From Streptomyces sp. CMB-StM0423 (lineage in GTDB: Bacteria; Actinomycetota; Actinomycetes; Streptomycetales; Streptomycetaceae), in assembly GCF_002847285.1 (NCBI RefSeq), contig NZ_CP025407.1:2792501-2856500 (forward strand): 64,000 bases of DNA, written 5' to 3'. This document shows positions 30,037-38,076 of this stretch, piece after piece. The notes beneath the pieces were generated by a model. It did not search any database and was not told the DNA's origin. It saw nothing but the letters and a program-made list of their open reading frames with translations. The stretch's first letter is position 1. Each line of letters opens with the position of its first letter. Position numbers and translations under genes: made by a program.

Positions 30037-30417
30037 ATGCCGAACGACGATCACGCCGAAAGCCTCCGCACGGCCGAACGACGCCTTCAGGCGGCCCAGC
30101 TCGCCTCCGACGTCGACGCACTGGGCGAACTGCTCGACGACGCAGGACGGTTCACCGGTCCCGACGGACGCCTCTACTCGAAGGACGACGACCTGGATGC
30201 CCACCGGACCGGCCACCAGGTGCTGACCGGCCTTGAGGAAGAGGACCTCCAGGTGTTCGCCACAGCGCACACCGGGGTCACGTGGTTCCTCGGCACGCTG
30301 GAGGGCGCCGTCGGCGGTCAGCCGCTGCGCGCACGGATGCGCTACACCCGGACCTGGACCCGCGACCGGGCAGGCTGGAAGATCATCGCGGCGCACGCCA
30401 CCTTCGTCACCGAGTGA
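30037..30417 (+). CDS. NTF2-like/DUF4440 small protein
   Basis: 126 residues with no signal peptide. AERRLQAAQLASDVDALGELLDD, GPDGRLYSKDDDLDAHRTG and RYTRTWTRDRAGWKIIAAHAT are the usual blocks of SnoaL-like DUF4440 proteins. This cone-shaped fold serves as an enzyme, a binding protein or a toxin-neutralising factor. Function here is unknown. It is isolated between a terminator and a convergent gene, and the ribosome site is weak. Confidence 0.78.
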   Translation: MPNDDHAESLRTAERRLQAAQLASDVDALGELLDDAGRFTGPDGRLYSKDDDLDAHRTGHQVLTGLEEEDLQVFATAHTGVTWFLGTLEGAVGGQPLRARMRYTRTWTRDRAGWKIIAAHATFVTE

Positions 30418-30433
30418 TCCCGTCGGCCGGGGA

Positions 30434-30865
30434 TCAGTCTTCCTCCAGGGGCCAGGTCTCCCAGACCGCGTCCAGGCGCCGGTACGCGTCGTCGAACCAG
30501 GCGTCGGCCAGGGGGATGGTGACCGTCACCGTCGTCAGGGAGGCGGAATGGTCCCTCATCGTGACCCGGCACCGGTCGTCGTCCCCGTCGAGCTCGACGT
30601 ACAGCCAGGGAGCCCTGGATCCCTCGCGCCAGGCGATGTCGTGGCCCGCGTCGAGCGCGTCCAGAGCCTGCTGCCACTCATCCAGGTCCTCGGGAAAGAG
30701 CCAGGTCTTGAGGGTGCCACGGACGAACGGCGTTTCGACCACGAACTCCCCGACCAGCACATCCTCCTCGACAGGGGGCTTCCGCGCCTCCTTCCCGTCG
30801 ATCCGGAGAACGACGCTGTTGCCGTCCCCCTCCAGACGGATCAGCTCGATCGGACCCTCAGCCAT
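30434..30865 (-). CDS. Conserved hypothetical protein, resembles DUF5959
   Basis: 143 residues from ATG 30865, with GGGAGGGG 5 nt upstream. It is acidic and soluble. The alternating strands (GPIELIRLEGDGNSVVLRI, WLYVELDGDDDRCRVTMRD, SLTTVTVTIPLADAWFDDAYRRLDAV) resemble streptomycete DUF5959 proteins, which have no known role. It converges on the DUF4440 gene with a 16-bp gap. It has no clear neighbours in function. Confidence 0.6.
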   Translation of the reverse strand: MAEGPIELIRLEGDGNSVVLRIDGKEARKPPVEEDVLVGEFVVETPFVRGTLKTWLFPEDLDEWQQALDALDAGHDIAWREGSRAPWLYVELDGDDDRCRVTMRDHSASLTTVTVTIPLADAWFDDAYRRLDAVWETWPLEED

Positions 30866-31081
30866 GACAACCCCTCCCGGCTCGCGCACGTCGCCGAAGA
30901 CTAGTCGCCACCACTGACACGCCATCGGTTGAGGGTGCATCAGCCCGCGCAGGCACGGGAGTTGGAAACCGTGAGCACCGACGGACCGTCAGGCACCCGG
31001 GTCATGTGCACTCCGCGCACCAGCGGTCGCCCTCGCTCGCACAAGGCCCGCGGCAGCCGGAGGATTCGGGGCTCTCGCCGG

Positions 31082-31120
31082 GACGGCACCGCGGGCGGAG
31101 TTCGCCGGCGCGGTGCCGTC
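31082..31120 (-). terminator. Hairpin ending the sigma-factor operon
   Basis: A 12-bp perfect outer stem (31082-31093 with 31109-31120) encloses an inner GGCG/CGCC stem. It begins 16 bp beyond the stop of the last gene of the minus-strand operon. Confidence 0.7.
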
Positions 31121-31135
31121 AGCGTGGGGAATGGA

Positions 31136-31345
31136 CTAGATCATCTGCTGTACCCACCAGAAGAGCAGGCCCGCCAGCCCGGTACCGAGGCCGTAGTACA
31201 GGCCGTGCAGCAGGTGCGTATTGATCTCGCTCCTGCGCGTGCGGCACCGGCAACTCCGCCGGCAGACGGGGGCGTGGTGCACACAGGTCTGGTTGTTCCT
31301 CGGACGCACGGCGGAACTGGCCGGCGGGCGCGTGAGCTTCGGCAC
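31136..31345 (-). CDS. Small Cys-rich membrane protein in a sigma-factor operon
   Basis: 69 residues from GTG 31345; AAGG lies 6-7 nt upstream. The first half is basic with four cysteines in a compact cluster (NQTCVHHAPVCRRSCRCRTRR). The second half is one hydrophobic helix (HGLYYGLGTGLAGLLFWWVQQ). It starts 17 bp after the preceding gene's stop and is followed by a terminator, so it is the third gene of the sigma-like operon. The cysteines could bind a metal. The arrangement suggests a membrane partner of the regulator, but that is inference. Confidence 0.6.
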   Translation of the reverse strand: MPKLTRPPASSAVRPRNNQTCVHHAPVCRRSCRCRTRRSEINTHLLHGLYYGLGTGLAGLLFWWVQQMI

Positions 31346-31362
31346 CGGGACACCTTCTTTCG

Positions 31363-32058
31363 TCAGTGCTGCTCGCAGTGGCGTTTGAAGCGGTCGGCGA
31401 TCTCGCTTTCCGGCCGGCAGACCAGCGCGTCGCGGACGTCTTCGCGGGACGCCAGACGCTGTATTTCCCGGTGCATGTGCGGTTCCCAGCCGGGTTCGCA
31501 GTGGCGGTCGACGTAGTCGGCGAACAGGCTCACGCCGGATATGAACTCGTCGTCGGGGCCGCCGTCCTCCTGCAGTTGCGTACGCCAGTGGCCGGCCTCG
31601 GCGGGCTCGCCCAGGCCGAGGTGGTGCAGATGCAGGCAGTAGGCGGCGACGCGGCTGCCGGCACCGGCGGCCAACTGCCACCAGAACTGCGCGCTTTCCC
31701 GGTGATCCGCCTGGTACAGCATGCAGGCGAAGACCTGCATGCCGCGGATCGCCCCGTCTATGTCGGGCACCTCCAGCCAGACCTCGTGGCACTGCGGCCC
31801 GTGGTCGCTGAGCAGACTGGCCAGCCGGCCGACGAACCCGGTCGCCCCGGCCCGGTTGACGGTCCAGCGCACCAGGACCGACAACTCGTCCCGCGCCTGC
31901 ACGACGGGAGAGGCGTCCGTGCCCGGACCCGTATACCCGGCCGGCCCCTCCTGCAGCCGCCGGAGCCCGGCCGCCACATCGAACCGCCGCCGGCCCGCCA
32001 GCATCATCTCCCCGGCCCCCGCCAGGAGTTGTTCCACCGCCGAGCTCTGCTCGCTCAC
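31363..32058 (-). CDS. Conserved hypothetical protein coupled to a sigma-like factor
   Basis: 231 residues. Its GTG start overlaps the sigma-factor stop (GTGA) and has GGGGAG 5 nt upstream. The sequence is mostly helical: an N-terminal region with GAGEMMLAGRRRFDVAAGLRRL, then FACMLYQADHRESAQFWWQLAAGAGSRVAAYCLHLHHLGLGEPAEAGHW, which reads like two helical repeats of the Sel1/TPR style. No membrane segment. I recognise no named family. Co-translation with the sigma factor suggests a regulator of it, such as an anti-sigma or adaptor protein. Confidence 0.75.
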   Translation of the reverse strand: MSEQSSAVEQLLAGAGEMMLAGRRRFDVAAGLRRLQEGPAGYTGPGTDASPVVQARDELSVLVRWTVNRAGATGFVGRLASLLSDHGPQCHEVWLEVPDIDGAIRGMQVFACMLYQADHRESAQFWWQLAAGAGSRVAAYCLHLHHLGLGEPAEAGHWRTQLQEDGGPDDEFISGVSLFADYVDRHCEPGWEPHMHREIQRLASREDVRDALVCRPESEIADRFKRHCEQH

Positions 32059-32606
32059 TTCGTCTCCCCGTCCTTCTTCAGCAACTGCGCGAGGTCCCGC
32101 TCCAGGCGCTTCGTGGCGCGACGGCAGTGGTAGTCGACGGTGCTGGCCGTGACACCCAGGTACCAGGCGATCCGGTCGGTGGGGAACTTGCACAGGTAGC
32201 GCAGGACCACCACGTCGAACTGCCGCGGAGAGAGCTTCGCTATCGCCTCGTACAGCCCTACGCCCGCGTTCTGCTGCTCCAGGAGCTCCTGGTACACGGC
32301 CAGCACGTGCGCGATCTCGCGCCGTACCTCCGACTCCTCGACGTACGAGGCGACCACCCGGCGCAGGATCGCCCACGCCTGCTGCCGCAGGTCGCCGTGC
32401 CGGCCCAGTTCCTCCCAGCGGTTGCGGATCTGATGAAAGGCCAGGTGGATTGCCTCTTCCGCGGCCTCGTCGTCGAGCCAGTGCTGGGCGTAGGTGAAGT
32501 AGGCGTCCGCGTTGGCGAGGTACAGCGCCTCGCACACGGGCGGGACGTGCAGCATGGCGTGCGTCACCGGGCTGCTGTGATCCTCTGCGGGGACTTCCTC
32601 GGTCAT
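32055..32606 (-). CDS. Sigma-70-like RNA polymerase factor
   Basis: 183 residues from ATG 32606, with GAGGA just upstream. Region 2 is recognisable but divergent (ANADAYFTYAQHWLDDEAAEEAIHLAFHQIRNRW). Region 4 is clear: LYEAIAKLSPRQFDVVVLRYLCKFPTDRIAWYLGVTASTVDYHCRRATKRLERDL (abridged by position, about 118-172). This is the size of an ECF factor. The N-terminal part is weak for promoter melting, so it may be a specialised or degenerate factor. It heads an operon with an unknown helical protein and a small membrane protein. A perfect inverted repeat lies 34 bp upstream. Confidence 0.8.
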   Translation of the reverse strand: MTEEVPAEDHSSPVTHAMLHVPPVCEALYLANADAYFTYAQHWLDDEAAEEAIHLAFHQIRNRWEELGRHGDLRQQAWAILRRVVASYVEESEVRREIAHVLAVYQELLEQQNAGVGLYEAIAKLSPRQFDVVVLRYLCKFPTDRIAWYLGVTASTVDYHCRRATKRLERDLAQLLKKDGETK

Positions 32607-32639
32607 AGGTCCTCTTCGAACGGGGGCCGGATATGGAGA

Positions 32640-32665
32640 ATCGGGTGACTCCCTCGTCACCCGAT
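32640..32665. promoter_or_regulatory. Perfect inverted repeat upstream of the sigma-like operon
   Basis: ATCGGGTGAC (32640-32649) and GTCACCCGAT (32656-32665) are exact reverse complements around six bases. It sits 34 bp before the sigma start, where a promoter should be. It could be an operator or part of an autoregulated promoter. Confidence 0.5.
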
Positions 32666-33348
32666 GAACTTGCTGCACCCAGCCAACCCGACCACATGAG
32701 CGAACACGCATGAGCAGCGCGCCATTTTCACCCCGCGATCATGGATTCCACTCCACGCACAGTTCCTTACCTCGCGGTAACGCCCGACGAACTGCACGTT
32801 CGGGAATCCGGCGCAACTGCGGTCTACACCTCTCGGGCGTCGTGATGTGTCTCACAGTGCAAGCTGTGACCTGAGCCCTGAAATTGCAGACACGCACCGG
32901 AGGCCAAACCAGACCACAAGGCACCTGCAATTGCACGCCCCTCGACCGGAATTGGCAGGCACGCAGAACATCGCTCCGACCGATGCACGGGACACATGAC
33001 GGGTGAAGGCACGAGGTCAGGCGGGCCGAGTAGATCACGACCAGCACTTCGGTACGACCGCTCGCGGGGTGACCGAAGACGTCGGCCGGGACAGGCTGCG
33101 CCGTGTGCCAGGCATGGCGGCGTATGTCCGTCCCCTATGTCTCCCCGACGGCCTCACAGCGTCGGCTGCTCGCCGAGCTGACGCAGGCCGCGCTCCCCGC
33201 CCCGAGCCGCGACCCCGCGCGTTCGCACGTTCGTCGACCGGCAACCCGGCGGTCCACTGCCGTGACGCTCGCCCGTGCTGCCCGGCGGCCTCAGCGTTCG
33301 GCAAAGACCTCGCTCACCCGCACCCAGGGCGGCGAGATCGACGGCGAT
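32666..33348. other. Long region with no supported gene
   Basis: About 680 bp, with lower G+C than its surroundings at 32750-33000. I see no reading frame with proper codon bias on either strand. CAATT-containing words recur (near 32883, 32925 and 32950) without a clear repeat unit. It may be the remains of a lost gene. Confidence 0.4.
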
Positions 33349-33480
33349 TCAGTCAACTTCATTTCCCGAAACTCCGGGCATGGGGCCGAACGGCGTGGGG
33401 CCGTTCACCCATTCGTTGTCCTCACGCCAGTCGCCATGCGTCGCGATCACCGTTCCCACCGCTTCGTTGAGATGGAACAC
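33349..33480 (-). pseudogene. Shifted 3' coding segment of the DUF6461-like gene
   Basis: In another frame than the upstream gene, this stretch reads VFHLNEAVGTVIATHGDWRE and on to GPMPGVSGNEVD before a stop at 33349. Codon use is good and there is no separate ribosome site. Inserting one base just before the join would give KIVPCKVFHLNEAV and continue the protein naturally. It looks like the true C-terminus, split off by a frameshift. Confidence 0.45.
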
Positions 33481-34178
33481 CTTGCAGGAACGATCTTGAA
33501 GTCACGATCCCAGTTTGCGAGTTTCATGATGCGCACCCGCCCGGCCCTTTCCCGTAGATCCGCGCGAAGGCGGCGGTGGGCAGTGGGCCCCCAGGTGTCC
33601 TCCCAGGCGATGGCGATCCCGTGCTTGCCCTCCAGGAAGCGCAGGAAGGCGGTGTCCAGGAGTTCCTCGTCGGTGTAGGTGAAGTCCGGTATCCCTTCGT
33701 CCGCTCCGACTTCTCCCGAACGCAGCATGAGCTGATCGACGTAGGCCAGGACTTTTCCGTCCCGGGCGTAGCCGATCTGATGCTCCCCGTTCACGCTGCG
33801 GTACACGGAGTAGGTCTGCGTCCCGCGTGACAACGCGGCCAGGTGGGCCGTGGAGCGGGCCGAGAACTCCTCGATCGCGTATGCCCAGCCGGGGACGGCG
33901 CCGGCGCGGATGATTGCCTCGGGGCGGGACAGGAAGCCGGCCTCGCCAAGGCGTGACAAGTGGGCCTCGTCATCGAGGTCGGGGAAATCCAGATCACCCA
34001 GCGGGTCGTCCTCCTCCCGCGACAGAAACTCCATCGCCGCGTCCTCGGTCATCTCGTGGATGTGCTGCGGCTCCGCGCCCACCCGGACCAGCAACTCCTC
34101 CGGCGTGATGTTCTCGCACAACGTGAAGGTGTAGCCCAGATCGTGCGCACTCGCTATCCACCGAATACCGTTCACCAC
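33447..34178 (-). CDS. DUF6461-like protein, probably frameshifted near its end
   Basis: 243 residues as annotated, from GTG 34178 with GGAAGG 7 nt upstream. The upstream part of the open frame has the wrong character. WIASAHDLGYTFTLCENITPEELLVRVGAEP and the later WAYAIEEFSARSTAHLAALSRGTQTYSVYRSVNGEHQIGYARDG region (given by position, about 95-145) match DUF6461 proteins, which are soluble and of unknown role, common in streptomycetes and often close to contact-dependent or signalling genes. The last dozen residues (ARCSISTKRWER) look out of frame, as the real continuation is in another phase to 33349. Confidence 0.6.
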   Translation of the reverse strand: MVNGIRWIASAHDLGYTFTLCENITPEELLVRVGAEPQHIHEMTEDAAMEFLSREEDDPLGDLDFPDLDDEAHLSRLGEAGFLSRPEAIIRAGAVPGWAYAIEEFSARSTAHLAALSRGTQTYSVYRSVNGEHQIGYARDGKVLAYVDQLMLRSGEVGADEGIPDFTYTDEELLDTAFLRFLEGKHGIAIAWEDTWGPTAHRRLRADLRERAGRVRIMKLANWDRDFKIVPARCSISTKRWER

Positions 34179-34426
34179 GTCACGCCCTTCCACCGGCCCG
34201 GCAACGTACGCCGCAAGGTAGCCCGGCAATCCCCCCGCGCGGGCAAGGAACTTCTGAACACCCGGCGGACACGGGCTGCCCCAAGGGCGCCCTTCGGGTA
34301 CGGGCGGAGGTGGCCCGGGGGCGGTGTCCGGCTCCCGGACCTGGGGGGATGGGAGGGTGGGCCGGGGTGTCAGTGGGCTCCCGTATCCTTCCGGCCACCG
34401 CACATCGACTGGGAGGACCAAGAGAA

Positions 34427-35935
34427 TTGAGTCGCCTTTCCGCTTTCCCGCTGCCCTTTCAGGCATCGCGTTCCCTCTCCTTCGCGAAGCCTCGCACCCT
34501 GCGGGAACTTGAGATGATTCAGTGCAGCGCCCATATCCGGGCGAAGCCGGAGTGGTTCGACAAGATGAACGACGCCGGCGTCGTCGCCAGGTGGACGCAA
34601 GAGGCGATCGCCCAGGGCCTTACCGAAGCGCAGGTCCGTTACGTGCTCGCCGAGCTCGCGCATTACGCGGCGCTGCGCGACGGGAGTAACGGCGTGGAGG
34701 TTTCCGCCGTCGACGGGGTGTGGCAGTCGGACCGGCTGGTCGATGACGAGTTGCGGTCCCGGTTGCGGGAAGCGGTCCGGGTGCTGGAGGAGGTTCCGGA
34801 AGAGGAGCGGGACTGGCATCCCGGGTCCGATGGACAGGTGCTGGATCTGGTTCATCCCTCGCTGTTCTGCCTCGTGAACGGGGTGAGCGGCGCGCCGGAG
34901 CGGGCTTGGGAGAACCCGACGGACCGCTGGTCGACGTACGAGTTCTCGGAGAAGTTCCAGTGGCTGCCCACGGACGTCGACGTCAGTGCCGACGGCGAGG
35001 TCGCCTTCCGTTCGTACGTGAACAATGTCCACCCCGAGACCCATCGCGAACTGGCCGGCGTCCTGCCCGACGTGTTCGCCCGCCTGCGGCCGCTGCTGGA
35101 GAACGTGCTCACCGATCTGCGCCATCCGCGGCCCCTGCGGATCGTGGCGGATCCGTACGGGTGGTACGACTCGGAGCCGGAGTATCCGGACGAGGAGGAC
35201 CACAGCGACAAGGCGGCCCACGAGGAAGCCGTACGCGCCTGGGAGGAGGCCCAGGACGACTGGTGGGAGAACCGCAGCCCGGTCATCCCGGACGCGCCTG
35301 CCTTCACCGCGCCCGAGCCGCCCGACGACTCCGCCCGCGTCGACCTGCGCGGCCGGCGGCTCCAGGTCATAGTCAAACTGGCCACCATCCATCTCACCCC
35401 GGACAAGCCGGAGTACGCCGGTGGGTCGTGGCACGTCGAGGGGATGGTGAACGAGCGGATCGTCTCGACCGGCATCTACTACTGGGACAGCGAGAACATC
35501 ACAGAGAGCCGGCTGAGCTTCCGCGCGGGCCTCGACCACCCGAGCTATGAGCAGAACGACGACAACGGAGTGCGCGAGGTCTACGGCCTGGAGAACGAGG
35601 ACGCCCTGAACCAGGTCCTCGGCTCCGCAGCCACCCCGGCGGGCCGCTGCCTGGCCTTCCCGAACATCCTCCAGCACCGCGTCGGCGGGTTCCGCCTCGC
35701 GGACCCCACCCGCCGGGGACATCGCAAGATCCTCGTGTTCTTCCTGGTCGACCCGTCGAAGAACATCGTCTCGACGTCCGACGTGCCACCGCAGCAGCCC
35801 TGGGCCGACACGTCGACCATGACGCTGGAGGAGGCCAAGGGCCACCGCGAACAGCTCATGCGCGAACGCAAGTTCTTCGTCAACGAGCACAACGAGCAGC
35901 TCTACGAGCGCGAGTTCTCCCTCTGCGAGCACTGA
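34427..35935 (+). CDS. DUF4246 family protein
   Basis: 502 residues from TTG 34427, with GGAGG about 10 nt upstream. The first 40 codons of the longer open frame lack coding character. The conserved DUF4246 C-terminal half has VKLATIHLTPDKPEYAGGSWHVEG, ENITESRLSFRAGLD and RCLAFPNILQHRVGGF. The spacing HVEG...HRV with RKILVFFLVDP recalls the double-stranded beta-helix of 2-oxoglutarate dioxygenases, where His and Arg bind iron and co-substrate; this is inference. The family is best known from fungi and scattered actinobacteria and is uncharacterised. It is divergent from the DUF6461-like gene. Confidence 0.8.
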   Translation: MSRLSAFPLPFQASRSLSFAKPRTLRELEMIQCSAHIRAKPEWFDKMNDAGVVARWTQEAIAQGLTEAQVRYVLAELAHYAALRDGSNGVEVSAVDGVWQSDRLVDDELRSRLREAVRVLEEVPEEERDWHPGSDGQVLDLVHPSLFCLVNGVSGAPERAWENPTDRWSTYEFSEKFQWLPTDVDVSADGEVAFRSYVNNVHPETHRELAGVLPDVFARLRPLLENVLTDLRHPRPLRIVADPYGWYDSEPEYPDEEDHSDKAAHEEAVRAWEEAQDDWWENRSPVIPDAPAFTAPEPPDDSARVDLRGRRLQVIVKLATIHLTPDKPEYAGGSWHVEGMVNERIVSTGIYYWDSENITESRLSFRAGLDHPSYEQNDDNGVREVYGLENEDALNQVLGSAATPAGRCLAFPNILQHRVGGFRLADPTRRGHRKILVFFLVDPSKNIVSTSDVPPQQPWADTSTMTLEEAKGHREQLMRERKFFVNEHNEQLYEREFSLCEH

Positions 35936-35944
35936 GGTCAACTC

Positions 35945-35988
35945 GGCGGGCCGGGCGGGATCGGTGAGCGGAGCCCGCCAGGCCCGCC
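35945..35988 (+). terminator. Two-step hairpin after the DUF4246 gene
   Basis: GGCGGG at 35945-35950 pairs with CCCGCC at 35983-35988. GGCGGG at 35954-35959 pairs with CCCGCC at 35974-35979. The hairpin begins 9 bp after the stop. Confidence 0.55.
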
Positions 35989-36115
35989 AGATCCTCCCGG
36001 CCCCGCCCCCATGCCCCCTCGTGGTCCTTACGGGCATTGCTCCGGCTCGGCCGGAACCGTTCCGGCGTGGGCTGCGTGACCTCCTTGTGTTGACGGCTGA
36101 TGCTGAGGGGGACCA

Positions 36116-36694
36116 ATGAGGGCTCGGACGATGGTGAGCGTGGCGGTGGCGGGGTGTGTGGCCCTGGTCGCGACCGCGTGCGGTCCGGACAAGACGAAGG
36201 ACGACTCGGACGCGAAGGCTCCGGCAGCGTCGGAGGCTTCGGAGCCGTCCGCGTCCGCGGAGGTCGAGAAGCCCTCGACCGCCCCGTCCCCGTCCGCCCC
36301 GAGCGAGAAGCCGTCCGCCCTGCCGGCCGGTGATCAGCCCGCGCCCAAGACGAAGGAGGGCGCGATCGAGCGGTACGAGGTGTACCTCCATGCCGTGGGC
36401 CGTGAGGACATCGACACCGTGTGCGAGGTCGCCGGGCCCGCCGCCGAGAAGGGGGAAGCCGAGGGGGTCGGCCCGTGCTCGACGGCGTTCCTCGCCATGT
36501 TCCAGATGATCTCGCCGGAGCAGAAGGAAGCCCTGAAGACCGCCACCGTCGACCCGCAGGGCGTCGCCGTGATCGCCCCCGACAAGGTCGAGATTCCCGC
36601 CGAAGCGGTCAGGGCCTCCGTCACCTTCTCCGACAGCGAACTCGGCAGGCGCACCATGGGATACCTCAAGGACGAGTGGTTCATCACCGACTGA
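36116..36694 (+). CDS. Lipoprotein of unknown function
   Basis: 192 residues; GAGGGGG lies just before the ATG. A lipoprotein signal ends VATAC with Cys22 as the lipidated residue. A Ser/Pro/Ala-rich linker (about 25-75) leads to a folded domain that contains two cysteines (TVCEVAG, GPCSTAF), which could form a disulphide, and a C-terminal strand set ending GYLKDEWFITD. This resembles small NTF2-like surface lipoproteins, but I cannot assign a family. It is a single gene with its own terminator. Confidence 0.8.
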   Translation: MRARTMVSVAVAGCVALVATACGPDKTKDDSDAKAPAASEASEPSASAEVEKPSTAPSPSAPSEKPSALPAGDQPAPKTKEGAIERYEVYLHAVGREDIDTVCEVAGPAAEKGEAEGVGPCSTAFLAMFQMISPEQKEALKTATVDPQGVAVIAPDKVEIPAEAVRASVTFSDSELGRRTMGYLKDEWFITD

Positions 36695-36713
36695 TCACGG
36701 CCCGTCACCCGTC

Positions 36714-36745
36714 GCGTACGGAGCCGCCCCGTCGGCTCCGTACGC
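36714..36745 (+). terminator. Perfect hairpin after the lipoprotein gene
   Basis: 13-bp stem (36714-36726 with 36733-36745), six-base loop, 19 bp after the stop. Confidence 0.75.
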
Positions 36746-37018
36746 CGGTCACCCCTTCCTCCCGGCGCTGCCGTCACTCTGCGTAGCATCCCGCCGCCCA
36801 GCGCGAGGCCAGGCGCCCCACCGGATGCCCCGTCGGCCCGGGTACGCGCCCGCCCGCGGCCGGTGAAGATGCCGGACCGCGTCGGTGCGCGACAATGGAA
36901 GTGCCATGGTCGGGGTTGTGCCCCTACGCGGCAGGCGTCACCGCGCGCGTACGCGCAACCGCCCGGCCTGTCTCTCGCGCGTCATGCGGAGTCGAGAGGC
37001 GAGAGGAGGGCGGTCGTC

Positions 37019-37795
37019 ATGACCAGTATCACCAAGCGCATCGGCGCCCTGTTCCGGATCAAGGCCGACAAGGCGCTCGACCGGGCCGAGGACCCACGCG
37101 AAGTCCTGGACTACTCGTACCAGCAGCAGTTGGAGATGCTCCAGAAGGTACGGCGCGGTCTGACCGACGTCGCGACCAGCCGCAAGCGCATCGAGCTGCA
37201 GACGGACGAGCTGCGGAAGTCCACGGGCAAGCTGGAGGGCCAGGCTCAGCAGGCCCTCGCGGTCGGCCGGGAGGACCTGGCCCGCGAGGCGCTCACCCGC
37301 CGTACGACCGCGGCCGAGCAGATCGCCGATCTGCAGGACCAGCAGACGGTGCTCCAGGCGGAGGAGGAGAAGCTGACCCTGGCCTCGCAGCGCCTCCAGG
37401 CGAAGGTGGACGCGTTCCGTACCCGCAAGGAGACGATCAAGGCCACCTACACCGCGGCCGAGGCCCAGACCCGGATCACCGAGGCCGTCAGCGGCGTCGG
37501 TGAGGAGATGGGCGATGTCGGCCTCGCCGTGCAGCGGGCCCAGGACAAGACCGAGCAGATGCAGGCGCGCGCCGGTGCGCTGGACGAGCTGATCGCTACC
37601 GGGGCGCTGGAGGACGCCACGCAGCCGGGCGGCCGGGACGACATCGAGACCGAGCTGGAGCGCGTGGGCGCGGATCAGGACGTGGAGATCGAGCTGGCCC
37701 GGATGAAGGCGCAGTTGCCCGCCGGTTCCGGCCCGGAGGCGAAGGGAGGTCCCGGCGCCGCGGAGAGCGGCTCGGACGAGGAGGCAGCGTCATGA
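37019..37795 (+). CDS. pspA: PspA/IM30 envelope-stress protein
   Basis: 258 residues from ATG 37019 with GGAGGG 9 nt upstream. The protein is nearly all coiled coil (about 25-190), opening MTSITKRIGALFRIKADKAL with the amphipathic membrane-binding helix. KALDRAEDPREVLDYSYQQQ is the conserved PspA start. The tail after 220 is acidic and disordered. PspA forms ESCRT-III-like rods that repair or shield the membrane. Its stop overlaps the next gene (ATGA), and the operon continues with PspAA, HtpX and PspAB. Confidence 0.92.
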   Translation: MTSITKRIGALFRIKADKALDRAEDPREVLDYSYQQQLEMLQKVRRGLTDVATSRKRIELQTDELRKSTGKLEGQAQQALAVGREDLAREALTRRTTAAEQIADLQDQQTVLQAEEEKLTLASQRLQAKVDAFRTRKETIKATYTAAEAQTRITEAVSGVGEEMGDVGLAVQRAQDKTEQMQARAGALDELIATGALEDATQPGGRDDIETELERVGADQDVEIELARMKAQLPAGSGPEAKGGPGAAESGSDEEAAS

Positions 37796-38070
37796 TCATC
37801 CGAATTCTCGGCGAAGGCCAGTACGAGGTCGCCGACCAGCACCTGGACCGGCTCAACCACCTGGACACCGCGCTCCAGTCGGCCGCGGACGCGCGTGACG
37901 AGGGCGCGTTCGGCACCGCTCTGACCTCGCTTCTGGGCGTCGTACGCAGCCTCGGCCGGCCGCTGCCGGACGAGGAGATCACGCCGTCCGACCTGGTACT
38001 GCCCGACGAGGGCACCAGCCTCACCCAGGTGGGGCAACTGCTTTCCGACGATGGTCTGATCCCGGGGTGA
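37792..38070 (+). CDS. pspAA: PspA-associated protein PspAA
   Basis: 92 residues. MIIRILGEGQYEVADQHLDRLNHLD and VLPDEGTSLTQVGQLLSDDGLIPG are the conserved ends of the actinobacterial PspAA family. It starts inside the pspA stop codon. It is known only as a PspA partner; a role in tuning PspA assembly is inference. Confidence 0.9.
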   Translation: MIIRILGEGQYEVADQHLDRLNHLDTALQSAADARDEGAFGTALTSLLGVVRSLGRPLPDEEITPSDLVLPDEGTSLTQVGQLLSDDGLIPG

Positions 38071-38076
38071 GTACTG

